From a bacterium (GTDB lineage: Bacteria; Patescibacteriota; Dojkabacteria; SC72; WJKH01): 55,377 nucleotides of DNA. Positions 27,212 through 35,569 of the stretch are shown here, one piece after another; within the stretch, counting starts at the first letter, position 1, and every line of letters begins with the position of its first letter. The position numbers and the translations under genes were made by a program. The notes beneath the pieces are model-generated. The model worked only from the letters and a program-made list of their open reading frames with translations, searched no databases and was not told the origin of the DNA. The stretch covers positions 1 to 55,377 of the forward strand of contig JAKPPS010000039.1 of the NCBI GenBank assembly GCA_029547225.1, read 5' to 3'.

Positions 27212-27493
27212 CACTCTTAACTAATGATAAAGCAGATTTATCTCTTGATAAGCATTGAAATAAGAAAAATATTAGCATTATGTAACCATGCGTTAATATG
27301 CTGAATTATCCGTCACCATTACTAACCGAGAGCTAGACAACAAAAAGCCATTGCCATATTTTGAAACTATCTTTAAAAGAGGACATAAAGTAGTTCCGTT
27401 CTCTTGATATTGAAGCGAAATATAGATGATTATTTATAAATCATCATATCTTAAGTAAGTAAAATTTGAAGTGTATTAGGGTAATAGCAATCT

Positions 27494-29017
27494 CTATCTC
27501 ACAAAAGTTTTACTTGGATCAATAAGGAAACCTTTTAATTCTTTACGACCGATGAGTAGGGGAAAGATCATCTCTTTTTGGGTACTTATGATTGTCTCAA
27601 ATTTCATTGTTAGACCGCGCATTTTGATATCTATTTCGATAACAGGTTTTACACGGATTTTACCATCTTCAAAAATTTTTGCGAGACGGACTATTTCACC
27701 TTTATTATTCTCTTTTTCTATAATAACCTTTTCTACTTTATCAATAAATTCTTGAGCATCAGCATAATTTTCAAAGGATCTCGGTATATCCAATTTATTA
27801 AAATTTTTTATTGTTTCAGCAAAACCTATTTGAGCAGCAAGTCCATCATCGATACGAGAAGTTGTTATGCCAGTATCGAGTAAACCCTTGATGGTAGAAG
27901 TTTTTTGTTTAATTTTGATTTTATTTTTTTTCAGTTTGATTTTAGTTGTTGGCTTATGATAAACAATAATTTTCTCTACAAGATTGACTATTTCTTTACC
28001 TGATAACTGTTCAATATCCTCCTCAACTTGACCTCCGAAAAGATCTTTTGCAATCCTGATACCATGTTTATCATTTTTTATGTTTATTTTCTTAACTAGT
28101 TCGAGACGATCTCTTAGTCCACACATATTAGCTATTTGGATCGCTAGACCGGGTCTAGCGTTGAGTTCAAAGACCATAGGGCCATTATCTCGGTCAATCG
28201 CGATGTCGACACCTGCGAAGCCAAGGCCACTAGCTTTTTGGCATTTGATGGAAATATCTAATATTTCGTTCCAATAAGGGATTTTGAAACCTCTTAAAGG
28301 AAGATTAATATCTAAATCAAGCGTTGAATCAACAATGTCATAAATATCGTCGATAAGGGATTTTTTATTTCTATGGATAGCGACAGTTGTCAATCCTGAA
28401 GCTAAATCGATACCGACACCGATGCCTCCAGCGTGGAGATTTGCAGTACCATTAGATTCTTTTGTTGGGATGCGCAATTCTGCCATAATAGGGACACCTT
28501 TAAAAACAATAACTCGAACATCTGGAACTCCTTTATAACAATATTGTTTTAATGTGGCGTCGTTTTTTAAGCGCTCTTCAATTATTGCAATATCTTTCTC
28601 TTCACCCATCGAAAATCTACCGTCTAATATGTTTTCGATATGTAATTGGATGTCTCTTTGAGTCATAATTTGTCCATTTGGCCTAATCCATGCCTGTTGG
28701 TCATTTACAAGTTTTTTTTGTTTTCCGTAAAAAACAATAATTCCATTTCCTCCTGTACCGCGGTTTGGCTTTATGACAAAACTTTTTGGTAAATTTGCCC
28801 AATCAAGATTGTTGATCTGTTTTTTACTTCGGATCACAAAAAATAATTCGGGAGTTTTTATGTTTATCCTCGAAAGTAGGCGCTTAGTTAATAATTTGCT
28901 GTCAACAATTTTTTTAGCCCAACGAGGATTGTATGGTCTTACATATTCTTGATTACGGCGATTTATACCCAATATCTCGCCAGTAATATTTTTATTTTGT
29001 AATATTTCTGCTATCAC
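27494..29017 (-). CDS. RimK-like ATP-grasp ligase fused to a RimB-like peptidase domain
   Basis: A 507-residue two-domain protein. Residues about 1-320 are an alpha-L-glutamate-ligase-like ATP-grasp domain: FVIKPNRGTGGNGIIVFYG, VPDVRVIVFKGVPIMAELR, GLGFAGVDIAIDRDNGPMVFELNARPGL. Residues about 365-507 match the retropepsin-like family once called ATP-dependent zinc protease (RimB): the aspartic-protease-like LLDTGITTSRID, a strand segment VKPVIEIDIKMRGLTMKFE, and LLIGRKELKGFLIDPSKTF. In Pseudomonas the separate RimK and RimB proteins add and trim glutamate tails on ribosomal protein S6. In other bacteria this ligase type pairs with the peptidase and a 7TM protein. The fusion in one chain is unusual. 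It overlaps the upstream 7TM gene by 26 nt. Confidence 0.85.
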   Translation of the reverse strand: MIAEILQNKNITGEILGINRRNQEYVRPYNPRWAKKIVDSKLLTKRLLSRINIKTPELFFVIRSKKQINNLDWANLPKSFVIKPNRGTGGNGIIVFYGKQKKLVNDQQAWIRPNGQIMTQRDIQLHIENILDGRFSMGEEKDIAIIEERLKNDATLKQYCYKGVPDVRVIVFKGVPIMAELRIPTKESNGTANLHAGGIGVGIDLASGLTTVAIHRNKKSLIDDIYDIVDSTLDLDINLPLRGFKIPYWNEILDISIKCQKASGLGFAGVDIAIDRDNGPMVFELNARPGLAIQIANMCGLRDRLELVKKINIKNDKHGIRIAKDLFGGQVEEDIEQLSGKEIVNLVEKIIVYHKPTTKIKLKKNKIKIKQKTSTIKGLLDTGITTSRIDDGLAAQIGFAETIKNFNKLDIPRSFENYADAQEFIDKVEKVIIEKENNKGEIVRLAKIFEDGKIRVKPVIEIDIKMRGLTMKFETIISTQKEMIFPLLIGRKELKGFLIDPSKTFVR

Positions 29018-29666
29018 GCTCGAGTATTTGTTTAAATCTAAATAATTCTGTGAATCTCAAAGAGCTTGATTTACCAATCAAAACATTGATTAAAATTATG
29101 ATAGCTAATATCCACAAATTCCCGAATAGAAAGTTTGATATTGGGGCAAATTTCATAATCGACCAGCCAAGTAAAGCAATTAAAATGGTTTCAGCGATTG
29201 ATCTGATCGTTGTTGCTATATCCTTTTTAATGTAAATTTTCAGGATAAAATCTGATAAGGTCGCTATCAAAGCTACTGAGACGGGTGATAGAGTAGAGAA
29301 GTTTAGTCCAAATTGTAAAAATGGAATAGCGTTAACTAATAATAGTACTCCTGCTAAAACCAATACGAGAATTATGTAATTGGTTGTTAGTCTGGCGATA
29401 TAATGCATCCTAATTTTTTTTAATAAGGCATGCGAAAGTAATGTAGTTGCTATTACTATCAGTGTAAAAAATATTCCAAGTTTAGCGCCAGAAAGAAAAT
29501 ATGCAAGAGCTAAAATAAGTGCTGGGTACACTCCCAGGCCTTTGAGTCCAATAAGATATCTGAATACATTTGTTAAAGTTGCCGTAACCGGAATCAAGAT
29601 AATCAGGGTTAATATCATCTCTTGTGATAATCCATTATTTGTAAGCCACATTGTTATTTCATTCAT
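28992..29666 (-). CDS. 7TM membrane protein of the transglutaminase-7TM/RimK-associated type
   Basis: A 224-residue polytopic membrane protein with about seven hydrophobic helices. The segment RYLIGLKGLGVYPALILAL near residues 37-55 matches the 7TM domain that elsewhere is fused to an inactive transglutaminase and encoded beside RimK-like ATP-grasp and RimB-like peptidase genes. Here the transglutaminase portion is absent. The C terminus is basic and faces the cytoplasm by the positive-inside rule. The gene overlaps the ATP-grasp/RimB fusion by 26 nt, so they are made together. A TAAAAT -10 at 29673-29678 ends 6 nt before the ATG, suggesting a leaderless message. Confidence 0.8.
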   Translation of the reverse strand: MNEITMWLTNNGLSQEMILTLIILIPVTATLTNVFRYLIGLKGLGVYPALILALAYFLSGAKLGIFFTLIVIATTLLSHALLKKIRMHYIARLTTNYIILVLVLAGVLLLVNAIPFLQFGLNFSTLSPVSVALIATLSDFILKIYIKKDIATTIRSIAETILIALLGWSIMKFAPISNFLFGNLWILAIIILINVLIGKSSSLRFTELFRFKQILERDSRNITK

Positions 29667-29672
29667 GCGGAT

Positions 29673-29678
29673 ATTTTA
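29673..29678 (-). promoter_or_regulatory. Leaderless -10 of the 7TM gene
   Basis: TAAAAT on the minus strand, 6 nt before the ATG at 29666. No strong -35 is visible. Confidence 0.4.
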
Positions 29679-29833
29679 CCATATTATGATATATTTTTGT
29701 ATAGTTATATATAAATATCTTATAGCGGTCCATTCCAGAAATATAAGCGGGGGTTATAGTAAAAAGTTAGATTTCAAATTAGAAAAGGGTTATAATTTAC
29801 TTAATTAAGCAAATAAATTTTTTGAGAGTTATT

Positions 29834-30226
29834 ATGGATGATCAAATTTTAAATACAATAAGTCGTAAGATAGAAACCGCAGAGGACTGGAAGATTTTTA
29901 TTGAGCAGTATGTAAGCCTAATTGAGAATGAGTTTGCAATTTGGGAGGCAAAGATTTCTGATTCAGCGAATATTCACGACTTAGCTGTTGCAATGCCAGC
30001 ATTGATAACATTGGTAAATACACTCGGATATTTTCGTGGCCAGGATGGAGTTTTCAGTAGTCTAAATATGGGTATTCGCCTTGAAATGAATAATCAGCTG
30101 TATGAATATGAAAATACTTTCAATAAAAGGCTTCAGAAATTGATTGATGTGATAATGCAATCGGAGGAGAAAAATATTTATATTCAGACTCTTCAGAACT
30201 ATTTCATAAATTCGAGAATAGGATAA
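29834..30226 (+). CDS. Hypothetical helical protein
   Basis: A 130-residue protein without recognised family. It is predicted almost wholly helical and mildly acidic, with phrases such as ISRKIETAEDWKIFIEQYV and RLQKLIDVIMQSEEKN; no membrane helix, no cysteines. ATG 29834 is preferred over the in-frame TTG at 29822 because GAGAG lies a short distance upstream. A TATAAT at 29791-29796 may be its -10. It stands alone between the divergent 7TM gene and the DHH phosphoesterase gene. Confidence 0.65.
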   Translation: MDDQILNTISRKIETAEDWKIFIEQYVSLIENEFAIWEAKISDSANIHDLAVAMPALITLVNTLGYFRGQDGVFSSLNMGIRLEMNNQLYEYENTFNKRLQKLIDVIMQSEEKNIYIQTLQNYFINSRIG

Positions 30227-30426
30227 GGGCTTCTGCAAAGTATTTTAAGTATAATATCTAATTATAAATAGATTATTTGCTTTTTAAGTCTTTTGAATCT
30301 GTTGGATTCCAGGGATAACTGATGTCTTTACAAAATGTGCGATTAGAGTCGCCTCGAATGATAAGATAGATCTATAAAATTTAGTGAAAAGCGTTTTCTT
30401 AATTATTTGTTAATTTTCCTAGAATG

Positions 30427-30455
30427 TTGCGGTATATAGTAGACTCTGATAGAAT
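30427..30455 (+). promoter_or_regulatory. Leaderless promoter of the DHH phosphoesterase gene
   Basis: TTGCGG (30427-30432), 17-nt spacer, TAGAAT (30450-30455), then 6 nt to the ATG at 30462. Confidence 0.65.
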
Positions 30456-30461
30456 TGCCAC

Positions 30462-31547
30462 ATGCAAACCGAAAATACTGTAAGTGCTGGCAAAAAGATC
30501 TCTGAGAAAATTGATAAAATAATATCAAAATCAAATCGTATCCTGGTATTGTCGCATTTTTCTCCAGATCCAGATTCTCTAGGTTCTGCGCTATTTTGTT
30601 TTGGCACAATAAGGGCAAAGTATCCAAATAAAGAGGTTCGTGTTTTTGTCGAAGGGACAATGGCAAAAGAGGCGCGTCGATTAAAGTATTCCGAAGAGAT
30701 AGGAAATGGTAATTTATACACTGAGTTGCAAGATTACAAACCTGATCTAATTATCTCATGCGATGGCCAAAATTGGGATAGGTTTTCAAGGATTGAGGGT
30801 GGTAAAGCACGCGATTTTGTTACTTTGAATTCAATATCTACGATAACCTTTGATCACCATTTTGATGGTTTTACAGATAAATATGATATTTATTATAATA
30901 CGAGCACTACTTCAACATGTGAACTTGTGTATGATGTATTCATAACAGATCTACAATACCCATTTTTTGATCGCTCTGATGAACTTATACTTTTGGGTAT
31001 TATCGGTGACACAAACCGTTTTAGATACAAAAACCCTAATCATCGCAAGACTTTCAAGATAGTATCGGATATTATTGATCGAGGTACAGACATCGAATAT
31101 GTTCAATTATTATCTGATTATGTGACAAGAGACCAACTAAAAGTCATTAGCCATCTGATAGAAAACTATTCATATGGGGAAGATTACAATTATAGCTTTA
31201 TTAGCGAAACTTTTTACAATGAAAATGTTAAAGATCAACTTACTGATGATGAATATTCTTCAGCTTGTCATCACTTTATGGATCATTTCTTGCGTATAGT
31301 TGAGCCAAATAAGTGGGGTTTTATACTTGCACCAAAATTATATCCTGATGGAAAGATAATATATAAAGGCTCTTTTAGATCAATGTCAGATATTATTGAT
31401 ACAACAGTATTTTCGAAGAAATTAAATGGTGGAGGTCACAAGTGTGCATCTGGTTTCGTTGTTGAAGCTTCCAAGCTAAAAATTGCTTTGGCAAAAGTAA
31501 TCTCAGTTATTGAGGAAAACAGAGATATTGCTTATAAAACAGCTTAA
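30462..31547 (+). CDS. DHH/DHHA1 phosphoesterase, NrnA-like
   Basis: A 361-residue cytoplasmic phosphoesterase. The first metal motif is HFSPDPDSLGSA (about 28-39), the next Asp lies in LIISCDGQNW (about 93-102), the DHH motif is FDHHFDG (about 130-136), and the C-terminal DHHA1 substrate motif is GGGHKCASGFV. NrnA-type enzymes degrade nanoRNA or pAp; related members cleave cyclic dinucleotides, but those usually carry extra PAS or GGDEF domains that are missing here. The DHH triad is intact, so it is probably active. Single gene with its own leaderless promoter. Confidence 0.83.
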   Translation: MQTENTVSAGKKISEKIDKIISKSNRILVLSHFSPDPDSLGSALFCFGTIRAKYPNKEVRVFVEGTMAKEARRLKYSEEIGNGNLYTELQDYKPDLIISCDGQNWDRFSRIEGGKARDFVTLNSISTITFDHHFDGFTDKYDIYYNTSTTSTCELVYDVFITDLQYPFFDRSDELILLGIIGDTNRFRYKNPNHRKTFKIVSDIIDRGTDIEYVQLLSDYVTRDQLKVISHLIENYSYGEDYNYSFISETFYNENVKDQLTDDEYSSACHHFMDHFLRIVEPNKWGFILAPKLYPDGKIIYKGSFRSMSDIIDTTVFSKKLNGGGHKCASGFVVEASKLKIALAKVISVIEENRDIAYKTA

Positions 31548-31760
31548 AATACGATCATCATTGCCAAATACTTTTAATGTGAGAAATTGAATATCATTCA
31601 TAATACTTAACAAGAAAATTAGTTTAAGTACTCAGAATTTTAATGTGAGAAGGGTGACAAATCAATCAGAGCATGGGTAGTCATGGGTGGAGTTGATTGG
31701 AACGCGATGTGGTTGGTGGCATACTATAAATCTCACAAAAATGTCTGGTGTGTATTAATA

Positions 31761-31786
31761 AAAAAAAACTCCCCGGTTAAGGGGAG
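31761..31786 (-). terminator. Rho-independent terminator after rplL
   Basis: Minus-strand stem CTCCCC/GGGGAG with a six-base loop followed by a run of eight or more T. It lies 30 nt after the rplL stop and ends the rplJ-rplL transcript; rpoB does not follow. Confidence 0.92.
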
Positions 31787-31815
31787 CCTTTCTTTACAAT
31801 TGATTTTGAATCAAA

Positions 31816-32217
31816 TTACTTTAATTCAACTTTAGCACCAGCCTCTTCGAATTGCTTCTGAATTTCTGCTGCTGCATCTTTTGAAACACCCTCTTTAATC
31901 TTCTGAGGTGCTGATTCAACAAGATTCTTTGCCTCTACAAGACCCATCTCTGTAATTGCTCTTACGACCTTGATTACATCGATTTTTCTTGCACCTGCAT
32001 CTGTAAGAACTACATCAAATGATGTTTTCTCTTCTTCTGCGGCTGCTGCTGGAGCTGCTGCTGCAACTGCTACTGGAGCTGCTGCACTTACTCCAAATTT
32101 CTCTTCCATAACTTTAACGAGGTCTGCTAACTCTAGTACTGACATTTTTTCTACAATCTCTAGAACTTTTGTTGCATTCTCTGATAATGTTGGAAGTGCT
32201 TTTGTCTCTTCTGCCAT
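31816..32217 (-). CDS. rplL: 50S ribosomal protein bL12 (L7/L12)
   Basis: A 133-residue stalk protein with an N-terminal dimerisation helix (about 1-35), an unusually Ala-rich hinge (about 45-65) and the C-terminal domain containing [19 protein letters not shown] and [14 protein letters not shown], which contacts elongation factors. Slightly longer than the usual 120-125 residues, mostly in the hinge and N terminus. It lies 39 nt after rplJ on the same strand and is followed by a strong terminator. Confidence 0.96.
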   Translation of the reverse strand: MAEETKALPTLSENATKVLEIVEKMSVLELADLVKVMEEKFGVSAAAPVAVAAAAPAAAAEEEKTSFDVVLTDAGARKIDVIKVVRAITEMGLVEAKNLVESAPQKIKEGVSKDAAAEIQKQFEEAGAKVELK

Positions 32218-32256
32218 TTTTGTAAATATTATAAATTAAATACTATTATTTAAGGC

Positions 32257-32781
32257 TTAATTGCCTTTGCTCGATAACTCACCTAATACTCTTACAAAAC
32301 CTCTAACATTGCCAGTTACAGCATTCATAAATCCTGTAAGTGGAGCATTTAGAGAACCAAGTAATTTTGCTAATAATTCTGGCTTTGATGGGATTTCTGC
32401 CAATCCTGCTGTTGATTTCTCATCAAAATAGGCATTATCTACAACGCTGAATTTATAGCCTAATAGGTCTTCATTTTTTGTCTGAACTTCTTTTAACAAT
32501 TTTGCAACTACAGTTGGATCTTCTTTATAAGCGATAATCGCTGTTTGACCATCAAATTCTGATGCTTTGAGTGGCTGATTTTTATCCTGCAGTGCCAATT
32601 TGAATAATGTGTTTTTTACAACAACATATTTTGCATTTTGCTCTGCCAATTTCTTTTTGAAATCGGTGATTGTTACATTGTCGATCCTATCAGGATTGAT
32701 TGCAATAAAACCTGCACTTTCGGCAAGTATAGCTTTGTAACTATCAAGCAATTGCTCTTTATCTGTCTTTAGTTTTGGCAT
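32257..32781 (-). CDS. rplJ: 50S ribosomal protein uL10
   Basis: A 174-residue protein that anchors L7/L12 dimers on the ribosome. The N-terminal domain has KAILAESAGFIAINPDRID and KYVVVKNTLFKLAL, the C-terminal helix includes LLGSLNAPLTGFMNAVTGN. Length is normal. It has its own promoter and about 200 nt of leader, unlike the many leaderless genes here, consistent with translational feedback by L10-L12. Confidence 0.95.
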   Translation of the reverse strand: MPKLKTDKEQLLDSYKAILAESAGFIAINPDRIDNVTITDFKKKLAEQNAKYVVVKNTLFKLALQDKNQPLKASEFDGQTAIIAYKEDPTVVAKLLKEVQTKNEDLLGYKFSVVDNAYFDEKSTAGLAEIPSKPELLAKLLGSLNAPLTGFMNAVTGNVRGFVRVLGELSSKGN

Positions 32782-32892
32782 TTGCTTTAAACTTTAAGTT
32801 ATGTAAAAAAGACTCAATAGCATGAAATACGCTTACGATACAATTAAGTACCTTCCGTAATAAATTGTCTACTATTTGAATCAACTTAGTCT

Positions 32893-32969
32893 CACAGTGC
32901 TGACAAGCAATTAATAATTGATTTATAAGCTAGATTTCTCTAATTTGTCAGTAAACCAATTAACACTGT
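32893..32969 (-). promoter_or_regulatory. Candidate L10 autoregulatory leader hairpin
   Basis: Within the rplJ leader, two helices stack: CTGACAA (32900-32906) with TTGTCAG (32945-32951), and ACAGTG (32894-32899) with CACTGT (32964-32969), leaving a 12-nt bulge on one side. Known L10 leaders are bulged stems with a kink-turn bound by the L10-L12 complex; similarity here is in shape and place, not confirmed sequence. Confidence 0.5.
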
Positions 32970-32985
32970 TTCTTCGACTGTGGGT

Positions 32986-33014
32986 ATTATATACTAAGCT
33001 TGCGATTATTTCAA
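32986..33014 (-). promoter_or_regulatory. Strong promoter of rplJ-rplL
   Basis: On the minus strand TTGAAA (33009-33014), exactly 17 nt, TATAAT (32986-32991). It separates rplJL from rplKA, supported by the terminator just upstream. Confidence 0.8.
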
Positions 33015-33080
33015 GTGTCACCGTAAAGACATTTATTGATAGGGGAATGGAGAAATTACAGAATCGAAAGTCCAGGGATT

Positions 33081-33109
33081 AAAAAAAAACAGCCGATTTC
33101 TCGACTGTT
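33081..33109 (-). terminator. Rho-independent terminator after rplA
   Basis: Minus-strand stem AACAGTCGA/TCGGCTGTT (one G-T pair), GAAA loop, then seven T. It ends the secE-nusG-rplK-rplA transcript. Confidence 0.88.
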
Positions 33110-33149
33110 TTCTATCTTCGATAAAAGTTATCTAAACAATTAATCTCAA

Positions 33150-33827
33150 TTATTCAACAATAATCTTATTTGCAAGACCCATTGAAACAGAGATATGAGC
33201 TGTTTTGATAGCTTGATTTGCTGGTTTAGCGACAATTTCTGCAGTTTTTGCAATACAAGCATTTACATTATCAATGATTTTTTGATCTTCCATGTCGGCT
33301 TTTCCTACTACAAAGTGCATAACGCCACTTTCATCACATGCAAATGTCATTTTACCTTTCTTATATTCACTTATCGTACCTGTTAAATCTGTTGCAACTG
33401 TACCGTTCCTTGGGTTTGGCATAAGTCCTTTTGGACCGAGCTCTTTACCGAGGATAGCTATTTTAGGCATGACATCAGGTGTTGCGACAAGGATATCAAA
33501 ATCTATTTTGCCAGCTTTTACATCTTTGATTATTTCATCAAGGCCTACAAGATCTGCTCCTGCTTTCTTTGCTTCATCGAATTTCTCAGGAGTTGTTATA
33601 ACTGCAATCTTTATCGATTTAGCGATAGGATAGGGTAGAGCAATAGATCCTTTGATTGATTTTGCATCTTTCTCTTTTGGGACATTTATTGCAACATGTA
33701 ATTCCATTGTGCCAACAAATTTTGAGTATGAAGATTTTTTAACTTCTTTTACTGCTTGTTCGATTGGCATCGCTGTTGTAGTATGTTTCTTTACTATTTC
33801 TTGATATTTTTTTCCGTGTTTTGCCAT
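33150..33827 (-). CDS. rplA: 50S ribosomal protein uL1
   Basis: A 225-residue protein that binds 23S rRNA at the L1 stalk. Signatures: HVAINVPKEKDAKSIKG, GLDEIIKDVKAGKIDFD, LGPKGLMPNPRNGTVATDL. An in-frame TTG at 33836 would add three residues; ATG 33827 (MAKHGKKYQ) is the family-like start. L1 is missing from some Parcubacteria, so its presence is a lineage hint. It lies 22 nt after rplK. Confidence 0.95.
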   Translation of the reverse strand: MAKHGKKYQEIVKKHTTTAMPIEQAVKEVKKSSYSKFVGTMELHVAINVPKEKDAKSIKGSIALPYPIAKSIKIAVITTPEKFDEAKKAGADLVGLDEIIKDVKAGKIDFDILVATPDVMPKIAILGKELGPKGLMPNPRNGTVATDLTGTISEYKKGKMTFACDESGVMHFVVGKADMEDQKIIDNVNACIAKTAEIVAKPANQAIKTAHISVSMGLANKIIVE

Positions 33828-33849
33828 TGTTTTCAATTCTAAAATTAGG

Positions 33850-34275
33850 TTATTCTATTACTTCAATACCCATCTGTTTGGCTGTACCTGCAATGATTTT
33901 TGTTGCTTGTGCCATATCAGTAGTATTTAGGTCAACCATTTTGACTTCTGCAATCTTTTTTAGTTGATCCTGAGTTATTTTACCAACTTTCTTTAAGTTT
34001 GGTGTCTCTGAACCCTTAGAGATTTTGAGCTCTCGTCTTATAAGTTCTGATGTTGGGGGTGTTTTTAAGATAAAACTAAAAGTTCTATCTTTGTAGATTG
34101 TGAGTATTACTGGTGTAAGGATTCCACCCATCTCTTTTGTTTTTTCATTGAACTGATTACAAAAATCTTGTCCATTGATACCATAAGGAGATAGTGTAGG
34201 ACCAATTGGAGGTCCCATTCTTGCAGCTCCTGCTGGGATAACCATCTTTATTACTTTTGTTATCTCTTTTGCCAT
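33850..34275 (-). CDS. rplK: 50S ribosomal protein uL11
   Basis: A 141-residue protein, the canonical length. Signatures: VIPAGAARMGPPIGPTLSPYG with the N-terminal proline-rich loop that binds thiostrepton-type drugs, DRTFSFILKTPPTSELI, and the rRNA-binding tail ATKIIAGTAKQMGIEV. It sits between nusG and rplA in the conserved secE-nusG-rplK-rplA order. Confidence 0.96.
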   Translation of the reverse strand: MAKEITKVIKMVIPAGAARMGPPIGPTLSPYGINGQDFCNQFNEKTKEMGGILTPVILTIYKDRTFSFILKTPPTSELIRRELKISKGSETPNLKKVGKITQDQLKKIAEVKMVDLNTTDMAQATKIIAGTAKQMGIEVIE

Positions 34276-34310
34276 ATTTTTAATTTCATAATTTAAGTTT
34301 AATTAGTATT

Positions 34311-34988
34311 CTACAGTCTTACTATCTGAGTGAAGTCCAATTCAACAGGTGCTTCTCGTCCCAAGAATGAGATAAGAACCTCTGCTTTACCTTTGGTTGC
34401 ATCAATCTTTTGTACACTGCCGATAAAATCAGCAAATGGACCTTCGGTGATTTTCACAGCATCACCTACATTGAATGAAGCTTGGTAAGCTGGTTGCTCT
34501 ATTTCCATGTACTTCATTATGGCTTTTACTTCGTTTTCAGGTAGAGGCCTCGGATATTTATCCGTTCTGACAAAACCAGTAACGCCATCTGTATTAACTA
34601 TCAATTCCCATGTTTTCTCATTAAGGACCATGTTGATAAGTAAGTATCCTGGGAAAATTCTGTCTTCTTTTACAACTTGTTGTCCGTTTTTGATAACAAT
34701 TTTCTTTTGTGTTGGCACTATAATCTCTCCGATGAAATCGTCAAGACCAGTTGCTTCAATTCTTTGTTTCATAGCTTTTGAAGCGCTTACTTCATGTCCA
34801 GTCTGTGTATTTACAACATACCATTTCTTATCTTGGCTATATTTCTTTAGGTTTTCAACATTATTCTCACCTTCAGTAGCTTCTTTAATATTTTTAGCTT
34901 CATCTTTGCGTGATATTTTTTTTGTTTTACCAAGTACCTGATCTGCTGATACTCTAACTTTTCGTGTTTTTCTTTTTGTCACTGCCAT
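34311..34988 (-). CDS. nusG: Transcription termination/antitermination factor NusG
   Basis: A 225-residue protein with the NGN domain (KKWYVVNTQTGHEVSASKA, EDRIFPGYLLINMVLNEKTW; about 55-165) and the C-terminal KOW domain (FNVGDAVKITEGPFADFIG, about 172-225). NusG binds RNA polymerase and links it to Rho or the ribosome. The first roughly 54 residues are a Lys/Arg-rich extension not present in typical NusG (about 180 residues). It follows secE closely in the conserved operon. Confidence 0.95.
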   Translation of the reverse strand: MAVTKRKTRKVRVSADQVLGKTKKISRKDEAKNIKEATEGENNVENLKKYSQDKKWYVVNTQTGHEVSASKAMKQRIEATGLDDFIGEIIVPTQKKIVIKNGQQVVKEDRIFPGYLLINMVLNEKTWELIVNTDGVTGFVRTDKYPRPLPENEVKAIMKYMEIEQPAYQASFNVGDAVKITEGPFADFIGSVQKIDATKGKAEVLISFLGREAPVELDFTQIVRL

Positions 34989-35022
34989 TTCTTTTGTATA
35001 AAAAAATTAATTGTAAAAAATC

Positions 35023-35337
35023 CTAGAATTGTGTCACTATCAATCTAAACACTGTATCTAAAAGTGTAATAAATAATGTCAGAAGAACACAAATAGTAAA
35101 TGTATAAACTGTTAATGATACTAACTGTTTCACTGAAGGGAAAACTACACCGTCAAGTAATAGAACGCGGGCTAAATCCGTGATAATACCTAATAATAAG
35201 CCACCGCCGACACCGATAATAAGTGCGTAAGTTAATCCAAGTGCCAAATAGCTGATGATACCTGCTACAAGACCAAAGATGATCCATGCGACTAATACTA
35301 CAATAAAATCAATTTTTTCAAGTTTTATTTTTTTCAT
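35023..35337 (-). CDS. secE: Preprotein translocase subunit SecE
   Basis: A 104-residue membrane protein. The conserved SecE core is at the C terminus: an amphipathic segment FPSVKQLVSLTVYTF and the final helix with LLDTVFRLIV. Two further hydrophobic helices precede it (about 10-30 and 37-58), giving the three-helix form known from E. coli, whereas many bacteria have one helix only. SecE clamps SecY in the translocon. Position next to nusG and tRNA-Trp supports the call. Confidence 0.88.
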   Translation of the reverse strand: MKKIKLEKIDFIVVLVAWIIFGLVAGIISYLALGLTYALIIGVGGGLLLGIITDLARVLLLDGVVFPSVKQLVSLTVYTFTICVLLTLFITLLDTVFRLIVTQF

Positions 35338-35401
35338 AACTTTAATGTTTAAACTAGAACAATTTTATCGAGATAAAAATTATCAATCGATAAAAGAAAA
35401 A

Positions 35402-35473
35402 CAGGCCCACCACGGCTCGAACGTGGAACTACGGTTTTGGAGACCGCTGTTTTACCATTGAAACTATGGGCCC
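35402..35473 (-). tRNA. tRNA-Trp (anticodon CCA)
   Basis: A 72-nt cloverleaf on the minus strand: acceptor GGGCCCA/TGGGCCT (first pair G-T), D stem GTTT/AAAC, anticodon stem GCGGT/ACCGT, loop CTCCAAA, T arm CCACG-TTCGAGC-CGTGG, discriminator G. CCA end not encoded. The place between rpmG and secE is conserved in many bacteria. Anticodon CCA reads UGG only, in line with TGA being stop. Confidence 0.94.
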
Positions 35474-35569
35474 GCAAACTGTATTTTAAGTAATCTGTTA
35501 CGCTAGTTGTTAAGGTAAAATATAGCGAGTCACAATCCCACTAATTATAAAGAGCTAATGAACCAATAT

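Noticed and set aside
30403-30721. Minus-strand frames opposite the start of the DHH gene
   Set aside because: They are complements of a conserved coding region and have no motif of their own.
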